Part shown: piece after piece, positions 17,950 through 24,991 of the stretch
How positions within the stretch are numbered: position 1 is the stretch's first letter
Layout: each line of letters starts with the position of its first letter
Origin: Pseudomonas koreensis
GTDB lineage: Bacteria; Pseudomonadota; Gammaproteobacteria; Pseudomonadales; Pseudomonadaceae
NCBI RefSeq assembly: GCF_025447595.1
Contig: NZ_JAOEJU010000014.1
Location: forward strand, 99,135-163,134
Reading direction: 5' to 3'
Length of the DNA stretch: 64,000 nt
Made by a program: the position numbers and the translations under genes
The notes under the pieces: model-generated
Told to the model about the DNA's origin: nothing
Database searches by the model: none
What the model saw: only the letters and a program-made list of their open reading frames with translations

Positions 17950-18420
17950 TCAGGCCTCCAGCAGCGCCCGCAACATCCACGCGGTTTTTTCATGTACCTG
18001 CATGCGCTGGGTCAACAGATCAGCCGTCGGCTCATCACTGACTTTATCCAGCAGAGGGAAAATACCCCGCGCTGTGCGGGTGACCGCCTCCTGGCCCTCG
18101 ACCAGCTGTTTGATCATGTCCTCGGCACTTGGTACGCCCTCCTCTTCTTTAATGGAGGACAGCCGGGCGTAAGTCGCATACGCGCCTGGCGCCGGAAAAC
18201 CCAGCGCCCGGATGCGCTCGGCGATCGAATCCACCGCCAGTGCGAGCTCGTTATATTGTTCCTCGAACATCAGATGCAGGGTCCGGAACATCGGACCGGT
18301 GACGTTCCAGTGAAAATTGTGGGTCTTCAGATACAGCACGTAGGTGTCCGACAGCAGACGTGACAGCCCTTCAACGATGGATTTGCGGTCTTCTTCACTG
18401 ATACCGATATCGATAGCCAT
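17950..18420 (-). CDS. Dps-like ferritin (DNA-protection / iron-storage miniferritin)
   Basis: A 156-residue Dps-family four-helix protein expected to form a 12-mer that oxidises and stores iron. The ferroxidase motif KTHNFHWNVTGPMFRTLH supplies the His ligands (about residues 34-51), and MFEEQYNELALAVDSIAERIR gives the partner Asp/Glu residues. There is no long Lys-rich N-terminal tail, so DNA binding in the E. coli Dps manner is not evident. The start follows AGGGGGT. It is monocistronic with its own terminator. Confidence 0.93.
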   Translation of the reverse strand: MAIDIGISEEDRKSIVEGLSRLLSDTYVLYLKTHNFHWNVTGPMFRTLHLMFEEQYNELALAVDSIAERIRALGFPAPGAYATYARLSSIKEEEGVPSAEDMIKQLVEGQEAVTRTARGIFPLLDKVSDEPTADLLTQRMQVHEKTAWMLRALLEA

Positions 18421-18728
18421 GCTTACCCCCTAACGGCGATTGAATTCATCCAGCAGGTGTCGTTCCACTGTAGCAAGGCCACCCCTGCCCCGCAGCCCCC
18501 GTATGAACCCGATAGACGCGACAAATCGTCCGGTGCCTGCCGCTGGCCGGCGTGATTTGAGTAGCCGCAGGCTTTGCTGTTAAATAGGCAGTGTGTCGCT
18601 ACGCCCCGTTTTCCGGGCCTGCGCATAGGCTGATGCCGGGTACGTGTCCAACGCCTCTTTATTGTTTCGAAGCGAACCGTGCGCCTTCAGCTCTTCCTTG
18701 TGAGCCGTCATAACGTGAGTCAATAAAA
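18421..18728. other. Divergent intergenic region, Dps-like gene / membrane-cold-shock fusion
   Basis: 308 bp without a supportable gene. It must hold both divergent promoters. The last 90 bp before the + strand start would form a leader for the cold-shock-domain gene; I see no hairpin strong enough to call and no convincing -35/-10 pair. Confidence 0.5.
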
Positions 18729-19331
18729 ATGTTGAAAATCGTCCACCTGCTAATGGGCGCAGCAGCTTTGCTGCTGTCCTTCATACCCAGCCTGAAGTCC
18801 GAAGCGGTACCTTACCTGCAACAACCCGATGCACTTTACCTGGCCTTTTTCGGCCTGCTGAACCTGATCCTTGCGCCAGTCATCCCCTACTGGAACAAAG
18901 GTCCGCGCCAGCATCTGCAAAATCTGGTGAGCGCCCTGCTGGTGCTGACCGTCGTCCTGCAAACCCTGACCCTGATCGCGCCGATGCCTGTCATCGCCGG
19001 CCAGCCAGCCGTGCTGTTCAGCCTGGTGATTGCACTGGTTGCCGTGGTTTTGCACCTGGCCGTCAGCTTCTATAAAGCTTCACCGGCTGCCGCCGCGCAA
19101 AACTATGACATGAGCAACCGCGATACCGGCACCGTCAAGTGGTTCAACACCTCCAAGGGCTTCGGCTTTATCTCCCGGGACTCCGGCGATGATATTTTCG
19201 TGCACTTTCGCGCCATCCGCGGCGAAGGCCACCGCGTTCTGGTCGAAGGCCAGCGCGTGGAGTTCTCGGTGATGAACCGTGACAAAGGCCTGCAGGCCGA
19301 AGACGTGATCGCCGCCCTGCCGCGTCGCTGA
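18729..19331 (+). CDS. Membrane protein with C-terminal cold-shock domain
   Basis: A 200-residue fusion. Residues 1-127 contain four hydrophobic segments (about 4-22, 36-54, 67-90 and 96-117) with an RQHLQN loop. Residues 131-200 are a complete cold-shock domain: GTVKWFNTSKGFGFISRDSG (RNP1 KGFGFIS) and DIFVHFRAI (RNP2). The domain is preceded by an in-frame Met at 128 (19110), but no ribosome site precedes it, so the full-length protein is favoured. This tethers an RNA-binding domain to the inner membrane. Similar fusions occur in Pseudomonas; the role is unknown. A strong terminator follows. Confidence 0.88.
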   Translation: MLKIVHLLMGAAALLLSFIPSLKSEAVPYLQQPDALYLAFFGLLNLILAPVIPYWNKGPRQHLQNLVSALLVLTVVLQTLTLIAPMPVIAGQPAVLFSLVIALVAVVLHLAVSFYKASPAAAAQNYDMSNRDTGTVKWFNTSKGFGFISRDSGDDIFVHFRAIRGEGHRVLVEGQRVEFSVMNRDKGLQAEDVIAALPRR

Positions 19332-19347
19332 TTCACGCCTCCCGCAA

Positions 19348-19388
19348 TAAAAAAAACCGCGAACAGCCTGGCTGTTCGCGGTTTTTTA
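19348..19388 (+). terminator. Bidirectional intrinsic terminator
   Basis: AAACCGCGAACAGCC and GGCTGTTCGCGGTTTTTT form a long hairpin with A-run and T-run on either side. It serves the cold-shock fusion (+) and probably also slyX (-). Confidence 0.93.
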
Positions 19389-19419
19389 ATGGGAGCACGG
19401 GAGCATGCCCACACACATT

Positions 19420-19626
19420 TCAGTAGTGTGGCGGTGGCGCATCTTCTTCAAAGGACCCGATCTGCCCCACCATCTCTTCCTGGCGCTTGAGTACGGCCGC
19501 CATCTGCAATTGCAGACGTTCGACCACTCGCTGCTGTTCCACCAGCACGTCATTCAATGCCTGAATGGTGTCGTCCTGAAACGCCAGGCGGCTTTCCAGC
19601 TCGGTAACACGTTGTTCGAGACTCAT
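19420..19626 (-). CDS. slyX: SlyX family protein
   Basis: A 68-residue coiled-coil protein of unknown function. Heptad-like hydrophobic spacing runs through RVTELESRLAFQDDTIQALN and VLVEQQRVVERLQLQMAAVL, and the proline-rich C-terminus (EEDAPPPHY) is the family hallmark. It lies 3 bp downstream of the HIT-protein gene, so the two are co-transcribed. Confidence 0.92.
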   Translation of the reverse strand: MSLEQRVTELESRLAFQDDTIQALNDVLVEQQRVVERLQLQMAAVLKRQEEMVGQIGSFEEDAPPPHY

Positions 19627-19629
19627 GAC

Positions 19630-20055
19630 TCAGCCCTCCAGAAAGGTGAAGTCTTCGTCCAGCACCAGACGCAGGCGCTCGCGGATCGCGGCCACTTGTT
19701 CGGCACTGTAAGGCTTGGCGGGGTGCTTACCCCAGACCGGCGCCGGCCAGGCGGCATCGTCCCGCTTACGCACGATCACATGCATATGCATCTGACTGAC
19801 CACGTTACCCAGGGTCGCCACATTCATCTTGTCGGCGTCGAACGAATCCTTGAGCACCTCGGCCAGGGCGGTGGTTTCCTGCCACAAGCGCTGCTGGTCG
19901 GCGACATCCAACTGAAACAACTCGCTGATATCGTCGCGGCGTGGCACCAGGATGAACCACGGGTAGTTGGCGTCGTTGGACAACAGAAGTCGGCAAAGCG
20001 GGAAATCGCCGATGGTCAGCGTGTCCTGTTGAAGTCGTGAATCTAAAGCAAACAC
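19630..20055 (-). CDS. HIT domain protein (nucleotide hydrolase/transferase family)
   Basis: A 141-residue histidine-triad protein. The active-site segment SQMHMHVIVRKRDDAAWP shows the catalytic-site H-x-H, but the position of the first His of the usual triad is Gln. NYPWFILVPRRDDISEL is the conserved nucleotide-pocket block. I start it at the GTG at 20055, which has GGGAG eight bases upstream; an earlier GTG at 20064 overlaps that site. The substrate is unknown. It is paired with slyX. Confidence 0.88.
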   Translation of the reverse strand: MFALDSRLQQDTLTIGDFPLCRLLLSNDANYPWFILVPRRDDISELFQLDVADQQRLWQETTALAEVLKDSFDADKMNVATLGNVVSQMHMHVIVRKRDDAAWPAPVWGKHPAKPYSAEQVAAIRERLRLVLDEDFTFLEG

Positions 20056-20770
20056 TGCGCGCACTCCCGGCGAATGGACCTGTTTTCAGCTTAGCGCCCT
20101 GCTGTGAAAGCAGTGCGCCAAGCGACTGGACGGCAGCATACCTGTGATTGGAGTGACCTTCACGGCGAACAGCGTTGCCGCAAGAATTCCTCCACGCCCC
20201 GGAATGTGACATTCAGGACTCGCGCGCACCAGGACGGAACCGGGAATACGAATGAACCGAGCAAAATGACCCGCCCACACCTCAGTGTTTACGCTCATCC
20301 AGCGACCCAACTGTATGAATTCAGTACAGCCTTTGAATTTTTTTGCACCAAAACCGCACAGTGCGTCTACGCTCAGTGCGTCGGGCATCCGCCGAATACT
20401 CACCCAAGGGGTGAACCGGTAACGTTTTTGGTTGTCGCGCTGCGACTTTCAGGGAGCAACACCATGCGAAGGATGGCGTCAAGCCTGATTGAAAGGCCCT
20501 CGAACCCCCCGGTTTTATGAGGTTTTTACAGCATCAGACGAGCGCCCTTAAAAAAACCGGAATAATTCAGCGGTTTGTGCACGCTTGTTGCATTCATACC
20601 CATATGGACTATAAGCGCACCACAAGAAGTGGATGCCTTGAGCCCCATAAAAACAGTGGCAGGGTTGCCCGATGGAGATTCAAGCGTTTTGCCAAGGGAC
20701 TCTTTTTTACCGATGCTCAAGCCCTGTAAAACAGTGCTGAAGTTGTCAGTCCCATTGCATTCGGACTGTA
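20056..20770. other. Gene-poor region upstream of the OprD-family porin
   Basis: About 700 bp with no convincing protein of normal size. The frames that open here have no recognisable domain and unusual composition. A possible 18-codon ORF (20464-20520, MRRMASSLIERPSNPPVL) follows AGGGAG with 7-nt spacing and a GTCGC-GCT-GCGAC hairpin upstream. The region may hold an untranslated RNA, a decayed gene or long-range control sites of the porin. Confidence 0.4.
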
Positions 20771-20773
20771 AAT

Positions 20774-20803
20774 TTGCGACACCTAGCAAGCTGATTGCGA
20801 CAC
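20774..20803 (-). promoter_or_regulatory. Candidate ArgR operator (tandem TGTCGC half-sites)
   Basis: TTGCGACAC occurs twice (20774-20782 and 20795-20803) exactly 21 bp apart; on the minus strand this reads GTGTCGCAA twice. The Pseudomonas ArgR half-site is TGTCGC-N8-AA-N5, a 21-bp unit, and ArgR controls an OprD-type porin in P. aeruginosa. The AA positions are imperfect here (TG and AG). The repeat lies about 150 bp upstream of the porin start. Confidence 0.45.
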
Positions 20804-20850
20804 GCTCGTAAAGAAGCCGAAAGGTTGTATACGCAAGTATCGCCAACATG

Positions 20851-20921
20851 GTCGGCGTGATATAAGTTTGCGCCGACACAAAAAGAAAGAGCCGCCCAGA
20901 TAATAAAACAGGTGGGACGGC
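20851..20921 (+). promoter_or_regulatory. Inverted repeat and leader hairpin before the porin gene
   Basis: GTCGGCG (20851-20857) is mirrored by CGCCGAC (20871-20877), with an AT-rich TGATATAAGTTT centre that may hold the -10. Further on, GCCGCCC (20891-20897) pairs with GGGACGGC (20914-20921), one bulged A. The porin's AAAGGAG site follows 20 bp later. Confidence 0.4.
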
Positions 20922-20954
20922 AGTACTCTTCTAAAACCAAAGGAGCAAATCACG

Positions 20955-22301
20955 ATGCGCGTGATGAAGTGGAGCATGATCGCACTGGCAGTTGCAGCAG
21001 CCGCCAGTACTCAGATGGCTACGGCCGCACCGTTCGTAAGTGACCAGGCAGAAGCCAAAGGCTTCGTTGAAGACGCGAAAGCTGATTTGCTGATTCGCAA
21101 CTATTACTTCAACCGTGACAACAAAGACGGCGCCCGTGACGTAAAAGACTGGACCCAGGGTATCTGGGGCAACTTCAGCTCCGGTTACACCCAAGGTACT
21201 GTTGGTGTCGGCGTTGATGCGTTCGGCTACCTGGCCATCAAACTGGACGGCGGTGCCGGCACCAGCGGCTCCGGCAACATGAGCCGCAGCAACGAGTTCA
21301 ATGCAAACGGTTCCCGCGACCCTGACGACAGCCAAGGCAAAGCCGGCGCTGCCATCAAGTTCCGCGTATCGAAAACCGAGCTGAAAGTCGGTGACATGCA
21401 GCCTAGCACCGCTCCGGTGTTCGCTGTCGGCGGCTCCCGTATCCTTCCGCAAACTGCCAGCGGTTTCCAACTGCAGAGCAGCGAGATCAAAGACCTTGAC
21501 CTCGAAGCCGGTCACTTCTACTCGGCAACCAGCCAGGACCGCAACGCCCGTGAAGGCGGCCTGTACGCGACCTACGCTGGCGTTGAAGCCAACACCATCG
21601 ACTACTTCGGTGGCAAATACGGCATCACCGAAAACCTGAGCGCATCGCTCTACGGCGCCAAACTGGAAGACATCTGGAACCAGTACTACGCCAACGTGAA
21701 CCTCACCACTCCATTTGGTGGTGACACTTCGCTGAACACCGACTTCAACATCTATCGCACCACCGACACCGGTAGCGCGAAAGCCGGTGACATCAGCAAC
21801 ACCGCGTTCTCCCTGGCCACCGCTCTCTCGTTCCTGAAAGCGCACACCATCACCCTGGCCTTCCAGAAGGTCAACGGTGACACTCCGTTCGACTACATCG
21901 GCGTGGGCAAGAACAACCGTGGCGGCGACTCGATCTTCCTCGCCAACTCCATCCAGTACTCTGACTTCAACGCCCCAGGCGAGAAGTCTGCCCAGATCCG
22001 TTACGACATCAAAATGGCCGAGTACGGCGTTCCAGGTCTGAGCTTCATGACCCGCTACGTTAAAGGCTGGGACATCGACGGCACCCACACTCCAGCAGGC
22101 AGCGCCTACGCTGGCCTGTATGGCGAAGATGGCAAACACAACGAAACCAACTTCGAAGCCAAATACGTAGTTCAGTCTGGCCCGGCCAAAGACCTGTCCT
22201 TCCGTATTCGTCAAGCCTGGCACTTTGCTAACGCCGACGAAGGTGAAGGCGATACCAAAGAGTTCCGTCTGATCGTCGACTACCCGCTGTCGCTTTTGTA
22301 A
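20955..22301 (+). CDS. OprD-family outer-membrane porin
   Basis: A 448-residue porin: signal peptide of about 25 residues (ending ATA-APFV), then an 18-strand barrel of the OprD/OccD/OccK family. The N-terminal SDQAEAKGFVEDAKADLLIR and NYYFNRDN blocks are family signatures, and the protein ends on aromatic/leucine strand residues (YPLSLL). These channels take up basic amino acids or carboxylates. Sequence alone does not fix the substrate, but the ArgR-like sites upstream would fit amino-acid uptake. AAAGGAG lies nine bases before the start. It is monocistronic with a terminator. Confidence 0.93.
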   Translation: MRVMKWSMIALAVAAAASTQMATAAPFVSDQAEAKGFVEDAKADLLIRNYYFNRDNKDGARDVKDWTQGIWGNFSSGYTQGTVGVGVDAFGYLAIKLDGGAGTSGSGNMSRSNEFNANGSRDPDDSQGKAGAAIKFRVSKTELKVGDMQPSTAPVFAVGGSRILPQTASGFQLQSSEIKDLDLEAGHFYSATSQDRNAREGGLYATYAGVEANTIDYFGGKYGITENLSASLYGAKLEDIWNQYYANVNLTTPFGGDTSLNTDFNIYRTTDTGSAKAGDISNTAFSLATALSFLKAHTITLAFQKVNGDTPFDYIGVGKNNRGGDSIFLANSIQYSDFNAPGEKSAQIRYDIKMAEYGVPGLSFMTRYVKGWDIDGTHTPAGSAYAGLYGEDGKHNETNFEAKYVVQSGPAKDLSFRIRQAWHFANADEGEGDTKEFRLIVDYPLSLL

Positions 22302-22330
22302 TCGCACCGAGTTAGTTGCGGTAACAAAAC

Positions 22331-22362
22331 AAAAAGGCCCATCTTCGGATGGGCCTTTTTTA
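22331..22362 (+). terminator. Intrinsic terminator of the porin gene
   Basis: AAAAAGGCCCATC-TTCG-GATGGGCCTTTTT is a perfect hairpin with a T-run. Confidence 0.95.
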
Positions 22363-22424
22363 TTGCCTGTCACTTGTAATAAATGCCTGACCGATAAGTC
22401 AGGCAATTAATTAGCAACCTATCA

Positions 22425-23264
22425 TTACACTGCCGATTCCTGAACCACACGAATCACTCGTTGCGGAAACGGGATATCAATGCCGGCTGTTTTTAAACGA
22501 TCACGGGATTGTTCGTTAAACATGAACATCACATCCCAGTAATCCGCAGTTTTAACCCACACACGCAGGGAAACAGTGATCGAACTGTCGCCCAGTGTCG
22601 AAATGACAGCCTGTGGGGCCGGATCCTGCAACACACGATCATCCTTGGCCAGATCCAGCAGCACCTGACGGGCCTTTTGCAGATCGGCTTCGTAATCCAC
22701 ACCCACGTCGAACACAACCTTGCGGGTTGGCTGACGGTTGGTGTTGGTGATGATGCCGTTCGACAGGTTCCCGTTCGGCACGATGATGGTCTTGTTGTCG
22801 CCGGTGCGCAGCACGGTGTGGAAGATCTGGATGCTGTCGACGGTACCCGCCACACCCTGGGCTTCGATCCAGTCACCGATACGGAACGGACGGAACAGCA
22901 GAATCAGCACGCCGCCGGCGAAGTTCGCCAGGCTGCCCTGCAATGCCAGACCGATGGCCAGGCCGGCCGCACCGATCGCCGCGACGAACGAAGTGGTCTC
23001 GACGCCGATCATCGACGCCACGCTGACAATCAGCAGCACCTTGAGAATGATGTTGGCCAAGCTGCTGATGAAACCTTGCAGGGCCAGGTCGGCATTGCGC
23101 AGGGCCAGCAGGCCGCCGAGCTTTTGCGTGACCTTGTTGATCAGCCACCAGCCGATGGCCAGGGTGATCACCGCCAGTAGCACACGGCTGCCGTATTCCA
23201 TGATCATCGGAATCCACGCCTGGGATGCCTTGACCAGGTTGTCTACCTCAGCATTCAAATCCAT
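22425..23264 (-). CDS. mscS: Small-conductance mechanosensitive channel MscS
   Basis: A 279-residue channel that opens under membrane tension during osmotic downshock. It has three membrane helices (about 25-46, 68-88 and 94-125). The pore-lining third helix is glycine/alanine rich (VAAIGAAGLAIGLALQG), and the beta domain starts FRPFRIGDWIE. The cytoplasmic domain has VPNGNLSNGIITN. Length matches E. coli MscS (286). The start is preceded by GGAGATAAAAG. It is a single-gene unit converging on the porin gene. Confidence 0.95.
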   Translation of the reverse strand: MDLNAEVDNLVKASQAWIPMIMEYGSRVLLAVITLAIGWWLINKVTQKLGGLLALRNADLALQGFISSLANIILKVLLIVSVASMIGVETTSFVAAIGAAGLAIGLALQGSLANFAGGVLILLFRPFRIGDWIEAQGVAGTVDSIQIFHTVLRTGDNKTIIVPNGNLSNGIITNTNRQPTRKVVFDVGVDYEADLQKARQVLLDLAKDDRVLQDPAPQAVISTLGDSSITVSLRVWVKTADYWDVMFMFNEQSRDRLKTAGIDIPFPQRVIRVVQESAV

Positions 23265-23402
23265 CTTTTATCTCCTGATTACCGGCTTCCCGGGCTGTAA
23301 AAAACCAGCGGCAGAAAGACCGGGCCGTAAAGGGCTCAATCGTTTCTGCCGTTGCTTGGGCCTCGGACGCTTTAAACGCCGAGAGGTTCCCGACCGGGAA
23401 GC

Positions 23403-23888
23403 TTAGTCGCGGAAGTTGTTGAACTGCAGTGGCATGCCGAATTCCTTGGCACGCAGGGCCGCGATGGCTTCCTGCAGGTCGTCACGCTTCTTGCCGGTCA
23501 CACGCACCTGCTCGCCCTGAATGGCGGCCTGTACCTTGAGCTTGGCTTCCTTGATGTGGCCGACGATCTTCTTCGCCAGTTCCTTGTCGATGCCTTCCTT
23601 GAGGACGGCATCCTGCTTCATCAGCTTGCCCGAGGCGAAGGAGTCTTTGACTTCAAGGCACTGCACGTCGATCTTGCGCTTGACCAGGGCCAGCTTGAGA
23701 ATCTCGATCATCGCTTCCAGCTGGAAATCGGCTTCAGCGGTCAGGTGGACGGTCAGGTCCTTTTCCTTGAATTCGAAGCTGCCCTTGCCTTTCAGGTCAT
23801 AACGACGATCGAGTTCCTTCACGGCGTTCTCGACCGCGTTGGTGAGTTCGTGTTTGTCCAGTTCGGATACCACGTCGAACGACGGCAT
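23403..23888 (-). CDS. yajQ: YajQ family nucleotide-binding protein
   Basis: A 161-residue protein starting MPSFDVVSELDKHELTNAVE, with two ferredoxin-like domains. The segment GEQVRVTGKKRDDLQEAI near the C-terminus is conserved. YajQ proteins bind nucleic acid or nucleotides, and in Xanthomonas, Stenotrophomonas and P. aeruginosa a member acts as a cyclic-di-GMP receptor. Whether this one does is inference. Monocistronic, divergent from panE. Confidence 0.93.
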   Translation of the reverse strand: MPSFDVVSELDKHELTNAVENAVKELDRRYDLKGKGSFEFKEKDLTVHLTAEADFQLEAMIEILKLALVKRKIDVQCLEVKDSFASGKLMKQDAVLKEGIDKELAKKIVGHIKEAKLKVQAAIQGEQVRVTGKKRDDLQEAIAALRAKEFGMPLQFNNFRD

Positions 23889-24028
23889 GTAATATCTCCA
23901 ATAAAAAGGCGCGCTCGTACAGGACGCGGCGCGCTTGGCTTGCGGTTAAAATCGGGCTCATTATAACGGGTCTTTTCCCACCGACACGGCGAGCCTTGCA
24001 TGCCTGTACCTTACCGAGTGAAAAACTG

Positions 24029-24946
24029 ATGTCCACCCCCTGGCACGTTCTGGGAGCGGGCAGCCTTGGCACGCTCTGGGCCACGCGTCTGGCACGGGCG
24101 GGATTGCCGGTCCGGCTGATCCTGCGCGACATCGACCGCCTGCACGACTATGCAACGGCGGGCGGCCTGACTCTCGTCGAACAAGGCGTAGCCAGCCGTT
24201 ACGCGATCCCCGGTGAAACGCCGGACAGTCCCGGCCCCATCCGTCGCCTGCTGGTGGCCTGCAAGGCCTACGACGCCGAAACGGCCGTGGCCGCACTTGC
24301 TCATCGTCTGGCACCGGACGCCGAACTGATTCTTTTGCAGAACGGTCTCGGCAGCCAGGAAGCGGTCGCCGCGCGGGTCCCGCAAGCCCGCTGCATCAGC
24401 GCCTCCAGCACCGAGGGCGCGTTTCGCGATGGCGACTGGCGCGTGGTGTTTGCCGGCCATGGTTACACCTGGCTGGGTGATGCCGGTCATCCGGTGGCAC
24501 CGATCTGGCTGGACGATCTTGAGGCAGCAAAGATTCCCCATGAATGGAGCGCCGATATCCTCACCCGCCTGTGGCGCAAACTGGCGCTCAACTGTGCGAT
24601 CAATCCACTGACGGTGCTGCACGCCTGCCGCAACGGTGGCCTCCAGCAACATCACTGCGAAGTCGCGACGCTGTGCGGCGAACTGACCGAACTGCTCGAA
24701 CGCTGCGGGCAACCGGCAGCGGCGGACAACCTGCAACAGGAAGTCGAACGGGTGATCCAGGCCACGTCGGCAAACTTCTCGTCGATGTATCAGGATGTAG
24801 CCAATAAACGCCGCACCGAAATCAGCTATCTGCTCGGCCATGCCTGCAAGGTAGCCGAGCGTCATCAGTTGAGCCTGCCGCATCTGAAGCAATTGCAGCA
24901 GCGCCTGACCGCTCATCTGCACAGTCTCGGATTGCCCGTCGACTGA
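24029..24946 (+). CDS. panE: 2-dehydropantoate 2-reductase (ketopantoate reductase)
   Basis: Reduces ketopantoate to pantoate with NADPH, in the pathway to pantothenate and CoA. It has 305 residues. The N-terminal Rossmann motif VLGAGSLGTLWATRLARAG binds NADPH, LLVACKAYD carries the conserved Lys/Ala block, and WRKLALNCAINPLTVL contains the catalytic Lys and Asn. The start at 24029 (MSTPWHVLGAG) is chosen because it places the GxGxxG near residue 8, normal for the family; the ribosome site is weak. The histidine kinase follows 45 bp later. Confidence 0.94.
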   Translation: MSTPWHVLGAGSLGTLWATRLARAGLPVRLILRDIDRLHDYATAGGLTLVEQGVASRYAIPGETPDSPGPIRRLLVACKAYDAETAVAALAHRLAPDAELILLQNGLGSQEAVAARVPQARCISASSTEGAFRDGDWRVVFAGHGYTWLGDAGHPVAPIWLDDLEAAKIPHEWSADILTRLWRKLALNCAINPLTVLHACRNGGLQQHHCEVATLCGELTELLERCGQPAAADNLQQEVERVIQATSANFSSMYQDVANKRRTEISYLLGHACKVAERHQLSLPHLKQLQQRLTAHLHSLGLPVD

Positions 24947-24991
24947 GCAGCGGCTACGCTGGCCACTTGTTCCTTTGCTGCGATAAACCTG

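Noticed and set aside
20311..20329. LexA-box-like CTGTATGAATTCAGTACAG
   Set aside because: The spacing between CTG and CAG (8 or 13 bp) does not match the required 10 bp.
20104..20520. 138-codon frame in the gene-poor region
   Set aside because: No domain, odd composition, no ribosome site at its start; only its last 18 codons (from 20464) have one.
20526..20879. 117-codon minus-strand frame upstream of the porin
   Set aside because: It covers the porin's regulatory DNA, has no ribosome site and no recognisable family.
20931..22406. Open frame opposite the porin gene
   Set aside because: Porin has a signal peptide, family blocks and a strong ribosome site; the reverse frame is accidental.
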